Of a DNA stretch of 27,180 nt, positions 5,961 through 13,374 are shown piece after piece. The stretch comes from UBA6987 sp045616945 (GTDB lineage Bacteria > Bacillota > Clostridia > Lachnospirales > Lachnospiraceae). The DNA lies in contig JAZLHR010000086.1 in NCBI GenBank assembly GCA_045616945.1, positions 1 through 27,180 on the forward strand, read 5' to 3'. The notes under the pieces were generated by a model, which saw nothing but the letters and a program-made list of their open reading frames with translations, ran no database searches and was not told the DNA's origin. Position 1 is the first letter of the stretch. Every line of letters starts with the position of its first letter. The position numbers were made by a program, and so were the translations under genes.

Positions 5961-8465
5961 ATGCAATTCAGAGAATTCATGCAGAGTCATACGGTAGTGA
6001 CGGACGGGGGACTGGGCAGTCTGCTGGCGGCAAAGGGCCTGCCGGCGGGGACCAGACCGGAAAGCTGGAATCTGACGCATCCGGAGATTGTTAAAGAGAT
6101 ACATAAAGCCTATTATGAGGCCGGAAGCAATCTGGTCTATACAAATACCTTCGGCGTGAACGGTCTGCATTATACGCCGGAGGAACAAAAGCAGCTGGTA
6201 AATGCGGCGGTCCGTCTGGTGCGGGAGGCAGCGGCGGAGGCTGCGTCTCCTTATGAAAAGTTCGCGGCACTGGATATCGGACCGCTGGGCCGTCTGCTGC
6301 GGCCCTTCGGGGATCTGGAGTTTGAAGAGGCGGTCGGGTATTTTGCCTCTCTGGTGCGTCTGGGCCGTGATGCAGGGGTCGATGTGATCGTCCTGGAAAC
6401 GCTCAGCGATGCTTATGAGACCAAAGCCGCTTTGCTGGCAGCCAGGGAAAATACGGACCTGCCCATCTTGGTTTCCAATGCTTACGGCGAGAACGGAAGG
6501 CTGCTGACCGGAACACCGCCGGAAGCAGTCGTTTTGCTGGCAGACAGTATGGGAGCGGATGCCGTGGGGGTGAATTGCTCCTTCGGGCCGGAGCAGCTGC
6601 TGCCGGTCGCACGGAAATATCTGCAGAACACGCATCTGCCGTTTTCGTTCAAGCCGAACGGCGGCCTGCCCCGGGTCGAAAACGGAAAAACGGTATATGA
6701 TCTGACGCCGGATGATTTTGCTTCGCTGCTGATGGATGCGGCGCGGCAGGGTACCGGGCTGCTGGGAGGCTGCTGCGGCACTGCGCCGGAGCATATCCGC
6801 ACTCTCAGACGCCGCCTGGATGCGGAGGCCGGAAAGGAGCGGGACCGTGCGCCGCGCGCGGCGGAAACGGTGCCTGCGGTCAGTTCCTACGGCAGTATCT
6901 GCCGCCTGGATGAAGCACCGATCATCATCGGGGAACGTCTGAACCCGACCGGCAAAAAGAAGATCCGGGAGGCGCTGCGCGAGGAAAACTGGAGCGCTTT
7001 GCTGCAGGAGGCATTTGCGCAGGAACAGGCCGGTGCGCAGGTGCTGGATGTGAATGTGGGTGTGCCGGGTCTGAATGAGCCGGCCTTGATGAAAAAGCTG
7101 GTCACGGAGCTTCAGGCTGTCTGCCCGCTGCCTCTGCAGCTGGACAGCAGCGATCCGGCGGCGCTGGAAGCCGGGCTGCGTTTGTACAACGGCACGGCGA
7201 TAATCAATTCCGTGAACGGGAAAAAAGAAAGCATGGATGCGGTCTTCCCGCTTGCCCAAAAGTACGGCGGCGCGGTGGTCGCTCTGACCCTGGACGAGAA
7301 CGGGATCCAGGAAACGGCGGAGGGGCGTGTACAGATCGCCCGCAGGATCCTTGCGGAGGCGCAGCGCCGGGGCATTTCCGGGGACAGGCTGCTGTTTGAT
7401 GCGCTGACCATGACCGTGGGGGCAAATGCTTCCGCCGCCGATGTGACCCTGGAAACGATAGACAGGATCCGGCGTGAGCTGGGCTGCCGCACGGTGCTGG
7501 GCGTGTCGAATATATCCTTCGGGATGCCGAACCGCCCGAAACTGAATGCGGCATTCCTGACATTGGCTCTGGAGCACGGTCTGCAGGCGGCTATCATGAA
7601 TCCGCTGGCTGCCGAAATGCGGCAGGCCTTTGAACTGTATCTGCACCGGAAGGACAGTGCGGAAGACGCCGGCCGCTATGAAGCCTGGCTGCGGGAACAG
7701 GAAAAAATTATGGAGTCCGTCCGCTGCGGAAGCTATGTGGAGGCTGAAACGGCTGCACTGCGTGCGGAAGAGGCGGCCCCGGCAGGTCCGTCGCAGCCGG
7801 AAGCGGCGCAGGAGGATCTGTTTGCTGTCCTGCAGCAGCAGGTCAGGACCGGTCTGCGGGCAGCTGCCGGTGAAACGGCGGATAAGCTGCTGCAGACGGA
7901 AGATCCCATCTGTCTGATGGACCGCGCGGTATTGCCGGCCCTGGATGAGGTGGGCAGGGGATATGAAAGCGGCCGTTTGTATCTGCCGCAGCTGCTGATG
8001 AGTGCCGAAGCGGCTTCCGAGGTGTTCGGGAAGCTGCGTGAGGTGCAGCTGCAAGGGAAGGAAATGCCGGAGAGCAGAGAAAAGGCGATCGTGCTGGCGA
8101 CCGTACAGGGAGACATTCACGATATCGGGAAAAATATCGTCCGGCTGCTGCTGGAAAGTCACGGGATCGGTGTGAGGGACCTGGGACGGAACGTGGCCGC
8201 GGAGACGGTGGCGGAGGCTGTCCTGCAGGAAAAAGCGCCTGCGGTCGGGCTCAGCGCATTGATGACGACTACGGTCCCTGCCATGGAAGACACCATTCGC
8301 CTGCTGCGGGAGAAATGCCCCGGCGTGCGGATCGTTGTCGGCGGGGCGGTCCTTTCCGAGAAGCTGGCGGAAAAGATCGGCGCGGATGCCTATGCGAAGG
8401 ACGCTACCGACACGGTGCGGTTCGTGCAGGCCTGGACCGCGGCGGACGGTTCAGCGCGGCAGTGA
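5961..8465 (+). CDS. metH: Cobalamin-dependent methionine synthase, short form lacking the activation domain
   Basis: 834 residues. Transfers methyl from 5-methyl-THF through cobalamin to homocysteine. Domains in order: homocysteine S-methyltransferase barrel (about 1-285) with zinc ligands Cys206 (GVNCSFG) and Cys271-Cys272 (GGCCGT); pterin-binding barrel (about 318-580) beginning IIIGERLNPTGKKK with DVNVGVPG and LQLDSSD; helical cap (about 625-705); and a Rossmann cobalamin domain with the Asp718-x-His720-x-x-Gly723 motif supplying the lower histidine ligand. The roughly 350-residue activation domain of E. coli MetH is missing and is replaced by the separate protein just upstream. I chose ATG 5961, preceded by GGAG at 6 nt; ATG 5943, which overlaps the previous stop codon, has no good ribosome site. 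Third gene of the metF operon. Confidence 0.97.
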   Translation: MQFREFMQSHTVVTDGGLGSLLAAKGLPAGTRPESWNLTHPEIVKEIHKAYYEAGSNLVYTNTFGVNGLHYTPEEQKQLVNAAVRLVREAAAEAASPYEKFAALDIGPLGRLLRPFGDLEFEEAVGYFASLVRLGRDAGVDVIVLETLSDAYETKAALLAARENTDLPILVSNAYGENGRLLTGTPPEAVVLLADSMGADAVGVNCSFGPEQLLPVARKYLQNTHLPFSFKPNGGLPRVENGKTVYDLTPDDFASLLMDAARQGTGLLGGCCGTAPEHIRTLRRRLDAEAGKERDRAPRAAETVPAVSSYGSICRLDEAPIIIGERLNPTGKKKIREALREENWSALLQEAFAQEQAGAQVLDVNVGVPGLNEPALMKKLVTELQAVCPLPLQLDSSDPAALEAGLRLYNGTAIINSVNGKKESMDAVFPLAQKYGGAVVALTLDENGIQETAEGRVQIARRILAEAQRRGISGDRLLFDALTMTVGANASAADVTLETIDRIRRELGCRTVLGVSNISFGMPNRPKLNAAFLTLALEHGLQAAIMNPLAAEMRQAFELYLHRKDSAEDAGRYEAWLREQEKIMESVRCGSYVEAETAALRAEEAAPAGPSQPEAAQEDLFAVLQQQVRTGLRAAAGETADKLLQTEDPICLMDRAVLPALDEVGRGYESGRLYLPQLLMSAEAASEVFGKLREVQLQGKEMPESREKAIVLATVQGDIHDIGKNIVRLLLESHGIGVRDLGRNVAAETVAEAVLQEKAPAVGLSALMTTTVPAMEDTIRLLREKCPGVRIVVGGAVLSEKLAEKIGADAYAKDATDTVRFVQAWTAADGSARQ

Positions 8466-8475
8466 AATAAAGTGC

Positions 8476-8504
8476 TTGCAAAGGCACCCGGAGTGTGATA
8501 GATT
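8476..8504 (+). promoter_or_regulatory. Promoter of glyA
   Basis: TTGCAA (8476-8481), 17-nt spacer, TAGATT (8499-8504). It lies just after the metH stop codon and gives glyA its own transcription, with a leader of about 80 nt. Both boxes are close to the sigma-A consensus. Confidence 0.6.
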
Positions 8505-8506
8505 AC

Positions 8507-8577
8507 TGCACATGTTTCGCTTTTGAAACAGCACCGGGACGGACCGGAATCATATATGTGCAGGGCCTGCTTTGGCC
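8507..8577 (+). other. Structured glyA leader region
   Basis: Several complementary segments are visible: TGCACAT (8507-8513) with ATGTGCA (8556-8562); inside it TGTTTC/GAAACA (8513-8518 and 8525-8530) and CCGG/CCGG (8534-8537 and 8544-8547); and downstream GGCC/GGCC (8564-8567 and 8574-8577). Together they could fold as a three-way junction plus a hairpin. The 5' arm of the closing stem starts only 3 nt after the predicted -10, so a transcript from that promoter would lack part of it. It does not match the THF, ZTP, SAM or glycine riboswitch consensus as I know them. Confidence 0.25.
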
Positions 8578-8591
8578 AAAAGGGGGATAAA

Positions 8592-9758
8592 ATGAACGTA
8601 TTTGACTTTATCAACAGGGAAAAGCAGCGTCAGGACGAGAATATCGAACTGATCGCCAGCGAAAACTTTGTCAGTGACGATGTACTGAAGGCGGTAGGCT
8701 CCTGCCTTACCAACAAATACGCGGAGGGCTATCCCGTGGAGCGTACCAGCGGCAATAAGGGACGTTACTATGGCGGCTGCGAGGTCGTGAACGACCTGGA
8801 AGAGTATTGCTGCGATATCTGGCGCAAGGTATTTAATACCGATTATCATGTGAATGTGCAGCCTCATTGCGGCTCCAATGCCAATTTCGCGGCTTATTTC
8901 GCGGTGCTGAAGCCCGGCGATACCATCCTGTCCATGAGCCTGGATAACGGCGCACATCTGACCCACGGTGCGCCCGTCAATTTCAGCGGCAGACTGTACA
9001 ATATGGTATTTTACGATGTAACGAAGGAAGGCTATATCGACTACGAAGATGTTGCGGCGAAGGCACGCGAATACAAGCCGCAGCTGATCCTGGCCGGGGC
9101 TTCCGCTTACAGCCGGATCATTGATTTCAAGGCCTTTGCGGATATCGCCAAGGAAGTCGGCGCCTACTTTATGGTAGATATGGCGCATATCGCCGGTCTG
9201 GTAGTATCCGGCGACCATCCCAGCCCCTTCGGCCTGGCGGATATCATCACGACGACCACTCATAAAACGCTGCGCGGTCCCCGCGGCGGCATGATCTTCT
9301 GCCGTCCGGAGCTGGCCCGCAAGATCGACAGCGCGGTATTCCCCGGCAGCCAGGGCGGCCCGCTGGAGCATGTGATTGCCGGCAAGGCAGTGGCAGGCGA
9401 GGAGGCTCTGCGTCCCGAGTTCAAGGAATACGGACATCAGATCGTGAAAAACTGCAAGGCCATGTGCCAGGCTTTCCTGGATATGGGATATCCGGTCGTC
9501 ACCGGCGGAACGGACAACCACCTGTTCCTGCTCGACCTGACCAAGACCGGCCTTTCCGGCAAGGAAGTGCAGGATGAATGCGACAGACATCATATCACGC
9601 TGAATAAAAACTGCATTCCGAACGAAACAAGATCCCCGCAGCAGGCATCCGGCGTGCGTATCGGCACGGCGGCCATGACTACCAAGGGTTATAAGGAAGA
9701 AGATTTCGTCCGCGTCGCCAAGGAGATCGACCGGATCATCAAATCGATGCAGCACTGA
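8592..9758 (+). CDS. glyA: Serine hydroxymethyltransferase, short and divergent form
   Basis: 388 residues. Converts serine and THF to glycine and 5,10-methylene-THF, the substrate of MetF encoded upstream. Fold-type I PLP enzyme with the Schiff-base lysine Lys225 in TTTTHKTLRGPRGG, the IELIASENF start motif, AHLTHG, AGASAY and VDMAHIAGL. It is shorter than the usual 410-420 residues: about 11 residues fewer before IELIASENF and about 25 fewer at the C terminus, which ends at DRIIKSMQH. There is an insertion in the active-site loop (AEGYPVERTSGNKGRYYGG instead of AEGYPGKRYYGG). ATG 8592 follows AGGGGG at 5 nt; the frame is open further up but without homology. It is closed by the terminator at 9798-9850. 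The function is safe; the divergence is worth noting. Confidence 0.95.
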   Translation: MNVFDFINREKQRQDENIELIASENFVSDDVLKAVGSCLTNKYAEGYPVERTSGNKGRYYGGCEVVNDLEEYCCDIWRKVFNTDYHVNVQPHCGSNANFAAYFAVLKPGDTILSMSLDNGAHLTHGAPVNFSGRLYNMVFYDVTKEGYIDYEDVAAKAREYKPQLILAGASAYSRIIDFKAFADIAKEVGAYFMVDMAHIAGLVVSGDHPSPFGLADIITTTTHKTLRGPRGGMIFCRPELARKIDSAVFPGSQGGPLEHVIAGKAVAGEEALRPEFKEYGHQIVKNCKAMCQAFLDMGYPVVTGGTDNHLFLLDLTKTGLSGKEVQDECDRHHITLNKNCIPNETRSPQQASGVRIGTAAMTTKGYKEEDFVRVAKEIDRIIKSMQH

Positions 9759-9797
9759 GGCCTGCCGGGAAACGGAAGGCGGAACGTATAGACAATC

Positions 9798-9850
9798 AAA
9801 AATGACCGGGACGGAAGACGGAAAACCGTACTCCCTTCCCGGTCATTTTT
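9798..9850. terminator. Bidirectional terminator between glyA and the acyltransferase gene
   Basis: A perfect 14-bp inverted repeat: AAAAATGACCGGGA (9798-9811) with TCCCGGTCATTTTT (9837-9850). It ends in T runs on both strands, so it serves the convergent genes on each side. A small ACGG-AAAA-CCGT hairpin (9818-9829) is nested in the loop. Confidence 0.85.
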
Positions 9851-9859
9851 CTTATGTGA

Positions 9860-10693
9860 TTACAGGACATTTTCCCCGTCGAAAAGCAGGTAGCCGAAGC
9901 CGGTGCCCATCTCGTTCCCTGCCTGCAGCCAATCAGCGAAAGCACGGCGGAGGCGGGTATCCTGCGGGACTTTGGACCAGTCCCCGTCGAAGTCAAAGAA
10001 GGACATTCCGAAAATACGCCACAGGTTCCGCGTCCCGCGGGTATGCTGCTCCATCACATGGAACATCCCGGCGAATTTCTGCAGATTGGAGCCTTCCGGA
10101 AAAAGTGCCGCATGAGGCGGATAGATCAGCCAGCTTTTGAGCTGCACCACCATCAGCCCTGTGCAGCCGAAGAAGCGGTACGCCTGCCGCAGGGAATCCA
10201 TTGCCGCTTCCGGGGTCAGATGTCCTCCGGTGGGAATGTGGAGCTTCTGTACCATATCCCCTTTCTTTACGTAGGGCGGCAGATCCGCCAGGTCCCACGG
10301 GTACTTTTCAAATTGGAGCCGCCCCAGGCCGAAGGTGATCTCGTTGAAAAAGCGCCAGTACCACGATGCCATGACGGGCCCGAAGCCCCACTCGCCGGTG
10401 CGGTTCCTGCGTTCCTGCAGCTTGCTGGCAACATCCGTTTCGAAGCCCCGGTACAAAACGTCGGCGTTGGGGTATTTGCTGTAAGTTTCCTTCAGCTCCG
10501 GCGCCCGGCACAGGACCATCATGGCAAAAAGGGCGTGGACCGGGATGCCGAGTCCTTCGGCAACAGGGGTCAGCCGTGCTGCCAATGCAGCTCCGTCTTT
10601 GTTCCATCCAAGGGCCGCCTGAGCTCTTGCTGCCTCCAGATGGATAAGATATTCCTTCGGGCAGCGAAAACGGTCAAACAGTGCAGTGTCCAT
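9860..10693 (-). CDS. GNAT-like acyltransferase domain protein, substrate unknown
   Basis: 277 residues, soluble, no signal peptide. It resembles a clostridial family annotated as acyltransferase domain protein, with an N-terminal helical part and a GNAT-like C-terminal domain. Visible features are the GRLQFEKYPW segment, KLHIPTGGHLTPEAAMDSLRQA with the pattern of a GNAT beta strand and helix, FFGCTGLMVVQLKSWLIYPP and FPEGSNLQKFAGMF. I chose ATG 10693 because AAGGAGG lies upstream at good distance; the frame is open to 10810 but the extra residues have no ribosome site. It is monocistronic: convergent with glyA and divergent from the P-type ATPase gene. The substrate cannot be read from the sequence or context. 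Family call moderate. Confidence 0.7.
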   Translation of the reverse strand: MDTALFDRFRCPKEYLIHLEAARAQAALGWNKDGAALAARLTPVAEGLGIPVHALFAMMVLCRAPELKETYSKYPNADVLYRGFETDVASKLQERRNRTGEWGFGPVMASWYWRFFNEITFGLGRLQFEKYPWDLADLPPYVKKGDMVQKLHIPTGGHLTPEAAMDSLRQAYRFFGCTGLMVVQLKSWLIYPPHAALFPEGSNLQKFAGMFHVMEQHTRGTRNLWRIFGMSFFDFDGDWSKVPQDTRLRRAFADWLQAGNEMGTGFGYLLFDGENVL

Positions 10694-10893
10694 GGCACAG
10701 TCCTCCTTTTCTGCACATATATCAGCAGTGATCCATGCCTGGTTTGAAAGATGATCGGAATCCATATGTTCACGGATGTATGGGATACAGTCACCTTCAC
10801 GATCCCGCATCCTCTGCTGTGCTGTAATGCTGCTGCACAGCCGGTTTCCGGTTTATTCTATCAGGCTTCCAGACTTTTGGCTTTCTCTGTACC

Positions 10894-10922
10894 GTTATAG
10901 CAGATTCTGCCGCTTCGGACAA
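10894..10922 (-). promoter_or_regulatory. Candidate promoter of the acyltransferase gene
   Basis: On the minus strand TTGTCC (10922-10917), 17-nt spacer, TATAAC (10899-10894). If used, the transcript carries an untranslated leader of roughly 190 nt before ATG 10693. I saw no better-placed promoter nearer the gene. Confidence 0.45.
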
Positions 10923-11033
10923 GAGATTCCTGTCCATGCAGGACTGTTTTTTCGGATATCCGCTGCGGTATCCGCAGTAGCAATGCGTGTGACGCCGTCG
11001 CCTGCAGCGGCGGGAAAGGCGTTTCAGCAGCGC

Positions 11034-11062
11034 TTGACTTTCCCGGAGGGCGGTGCTATGAT
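11034..11062 (+). promoter_or_regulatory. Promoter of the P-type ATPase gene
   Basis: TTGACT (11034-11039), 17-nt spacer, TATGAT (11057-11062). Each box differs from the sigma-A consensus at one position. Transcription would start near 11069, some 44 nt before the ATG. Confidence 0.8.
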
Positions 11063-11083
11063 GCGGATAAAACATATAAATGA

Positions 11084-11099
11084 ATAAACATATGTTTAT
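11084..11099. promoter_or_regulatory. Perfect 16-bp palindrome, probable metal-repressor operator
   Basis: ATAAACATATGTTTAT is a perfect palindrome just downstream of the predicted transcription start and next to the ribosome site (GGAGG, 11101-11105). The TAAACA-N2-TGTTTA core resembles operators of ArsR/SmtB-family metal sensors (TGAACA-N2-TGTTCA type), which commonly control Zn/Cd-exporting ATPases. The binding protein is not encoded nearby. Confidence 0.55.
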
Positions 11100-11112
11100 C
11101 GGAGGTACCGTC

Positions 11113-13164
11113 ATGAAACCATCGGAACATAGCGGCGCGGAAGAGAAGCCCGGAAGCGGCAAGGCGCTGCCTCTGCGGGAGCTTCAGCCCGGCAGGCTGA
11201 ATGAGCGCGGGAAAAAGAACGAAAAATATCCGGAATGGACACAGGCACCGGAGGCTCTTTCCCCTGCCCCGGCCAGATGTGCCTGCGGAGAAGACTGCGG
11301 CTGCGGAGAAGAAGACGGACGCAGCTGGGAAATATTTGCTGGCGGCGGCCTTTTGCTGGCGGCGATGCTGGCAGACCGGTTCCTTCCCGGCATCGGCATT
11401 TTCAGCCTGCTGATATATGCGGCGGCGTATCTGCTGCTCGGGCGGAACGTACTGGCAGGCGCTTTCCGGGGGATCGCACGCGGAAAGTGGATGAACGAAA
11501 ATTTCCTGATGAGCATCGCGACGCTGGCTGCGTTCGCCATCCGGGAATATCCCGAAGCCGTGGGCATCATGCTTTTTTACCGGATCGGGGAATTGCTGGA
11601 GGACAATGCTTCGGAAAAGAGCCACCGGGCCCTGATGGCAGCGGCGGCACTGCAGCCGGAAACCATTCTGCGTGTGACGGGCGTCGGAACGGAAACGATC
11701 CCGGCACGTGAAGCCCGGGCGGGCGATGTATATCTGGTCCGGCCAGGAGACAGGGTGGCGCTGGACAGTGTCGTGCTGGAGGGCGAAAGTTTTCTAGACA
11801 CTTCATCCGTTACGGGAGAATCGGTCCCCCGCCGCGTTTGTCCCGGCCGGGAAGCGCTTTCCGGCTCCGTGAACGGGAGCGGTTTGCTGAAGCTGCGGGC
11901 GGAAAAGCCGCTCGAAAGCTCCGTCATGACCCGCCTGATAGCGGCTGTGGAGCAGGCTGCCGAAAGCAAACCCCATATGAACCGTTTTATCACCCGCTTT
12001 GCGGCAGTCTATACGCCGGCCGTGGTGCTGCTGGCTATGTTTACGGCAGTCGGTATGCCCCTGCTGCGCGGGGAAGCCTTTGTCCCCTGGATCTATACGG
12101 CAGTCAGCTTTCTGGTGGTCAGCTGTCCGTGCGCGCTGGTGGTCTCCGTTCCGCTGGCATTTTATTGCGGTGTCGGGCGCGGGGCGGCTGAGGGGATCCT
12201 GTTCAAGGGCGGTGTCACTTTGGAAAAGCTAGCCCGCATCAAGGCTGTCGCGATGGATAAGACAGGGACGCTGACATCCGGAAGCTTTACCGTTACATCT
12301 ATCGAGCCTGCGGCGGAAAAGGGACTTTCTGAGGAAGAACTGCTTTGCCTGGCAGCTGCCTGCGAGAAAAATTCCACTCATCCGATTGCCGTAAGTATAA
12401 TGAATGAGACGAAATCGAGGAAAATTCTGCTGCCGGAGGCTTCTGAAGTACGGGAAATATCCGGATCGGGCATGGAAGCCTGCGTCGGGGGCGGGAAAAT
12501 GCTTTGCGGCAGCCGCCGCTTTCTTGCGGACCGTGCCGTTCGGGGACTTCCGCCGGAAGCGGAGCAGGCGGGCGCGTCCGTGCTGCTCAGCCGGGACGGA
12601 GAGTATCTGGGGCGGATCATCATAGCCGACACGCTCAAGGCGGATGCCGCCGCAGCGGTTTCGGAACTGAAAAACAGAGGCTTTTCGCCGGTGATCCTGA
12701 CGGGAGACAGTGCGGAAAACGCGATGGCTGCGGCGCGGCTGGCAGGGATCGAAAATGTTCTGGCGGAGCTCCTGCCCGAAAGAAAGCTGCAGGTCCTGCG
12801 TGAGCTAAGAGAGGAAAAAGGCCCCGTCCTGTATGTCGGGGACGGTCTGAACGATGCGGCAGTCCTCGCCGGAGCGGATGTCGGCGCGGCAATGGGGAGC
12901 GGAGCGGCAGCAGCCCTGGAGGCGGCGGATATCGTCTTTTTGAATTCCGGCATGCAGGCGCTTCCGCGGGCGCTGCGTCTGGCCGAGCGGGTTCGGCGGA
13001 TCGCCGTGCAGAATGTGGTGCTGGCCATCGCCTTCAAAATGGCGGTATTGCTGGTCGGCGTGCTGGGAATCTATTCCGATCTTTGGCTCGCGGTCGCGGC
13101 GGATACCGGAACGGCGGCGATCTGCATTTTGAATTCCGTGCGGCTCCTGCGCAGAAAGAAATGA
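11113..13164 (+). CDS. Heavy-metal-translocating P1B-type ATPase (Zn/Cd/Pb type)
   Basis: 683 residues. ATP-driven efflux of soft divalent metals across the membrane. Visible: Cys-rich N terminus with Cys56-x-Cys58-x3-Cys62-x-Cys64 in place of a folded HMA domain; paired N-terminal membrane helices; actuator motif TGES; the transport-site Cys338-Pro-Cys340 in SCPCALV; phosphorylated Asp382 in DKTGTLT; the His-Pro motif in STHPIAV; GDGLNDAAVL; and C-terminal helices with Lys642 and Asp664 (AADTG), positions that mark the ZntA/CadA (P1B-2) group rather than copper pumps. ATG 11113 has GGAGG 7 nt upstream; ATG codons at 11080 and 11092 fall in or before the palindrome and lack ribosome sites. 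Monocistronic; probably induced by metal through the palindrome. Confidence 0.93.
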   Translation: MKPSEHSGAEEKPGSGKALPLRELQPGRLNERGKKNEKYPEWTQAPEALSPAPARCACGEDCGCGEEDGRSWEIFAGGGLLLAAMLADRFLPGIGIFSLLIYAAAYLLLGRNVLAGAFRGIARGKWMNENFLMSIATLAAFAIREYPEAVGIMLFYRIGELLEDNASEKSHRALMAAAALQPETILRVTGVGTETIPAREARAGDVYLVRPGDRVALDSVVLEGESFLDTSSVTGESVPRRVCPGREALSGSVNGSGLLKLRAEKPLESSVMTRLIAAVEQAAESKPHMNRFITRFAAVYTPAVVLLAMFTAVGMPLLRGEAFVPWIYTAVSFLVVSCPCALVVSVPLAFYCGVGRGAAEGILFKGGVTLEKLARIKAVAMDKTGTLTSGSFTVTSIEPAAEKGLSEEELLCLAAACEKNSTHPIAVSIMNETKSRKILLPEASEVREISGSGMEACVGGGKMLCGSRRFLADRAVRGLPPEAEQAGASVLLSRDGEYLGRIIIADTLKADAAAAVSELKNRGFSPVILTGDSAENAMAAARLAGIENVLAELLPERKLQVLRELREEKGPVLYVGDGLNDAAVLAGADVGAAMGSGAAAALEAADIVFLNSGMQALPRALRLAERVRRIAVQNVVLAIAFKMAVLLVGVLGIYSDLWLAVAADTGTAAICILNSVRLLRRKK

Positions 13165-13265
13165 TCTGCCCGTCCCTGCGGAGGGCAGCTCTGCCGGGAG
13201 GCCCGGCCGGTATTCGGCGATCTACGGGGCAGGAATGTCGAGAATGATTATATCGGTACATAAAA

Positions 13266-13291
13266 CGGCCGGACTTTTCGAGGTCCGGCCG
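13266..13291. terminator. Hairpin between convergent ATPase and topA genes
   Basis: CGGCCGGAC (13266-13274) and GTCCGGCCG (13283-13291) form a perfect 9-bp GC-rich stem with an 8-nt loop. On the minus strand it is followed by TTTTA, fitting a topA terminator; on the plus strand the T tract is interrupted, so termination there may be weaker. Confidence 0.7.
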
Positions 13292-13374
13292 CTGTTATTT
13301 ATTCTGTTTGGGAGCGGGAGAACGCATTTGGCGCAGCCGCTTCTTTCTTTATGCGTGAAAATGTTTCCGGCGGT

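Larger units (their letters stand above)
10694..11112. other. 419-bp non-coding spacer between divergent acyltransferase and ATPase genes
   Basis: Neither strand has a convincing gene: open frames here lack ribosome sites and family resemblance. It holds a candidate minus-strand promoter (10894-10922), the ATPase promoter (11034-11062) and a palindrome (11084-11099). A CGGATA/TATCCG inverted repeat lies near 10955-10976. No metal-sensing regulator gene is present. Confidence 0.6.

Noticed and set aside
5790..8162. Long minus-strand open frame (790 codons) opposite metH
   Set aside because: Low-complexity Arg/Gln/His-rich translation typical of an antisense shadow; metH on the plus strand explains the region fully.
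8505..8591. THF, ZTP or glycine riboswitch before glyA
   Set aside because: Attractive by context, but the conserved core sequences of these classes are not found.
10715..10720. TATATG on the minus strand as an extended -10 for the acyltransferase gene
   Set aside because: The transcript would start at or inside the AAGGAGG ribosome site, leaving no usable leader.
10776..11087. Small genes (for example a metal sensor) in the spacer before the ATPase
   Set aside because: Open frames on both strands lack ribosome sites, helix-turn-helix patterns and normal composition.
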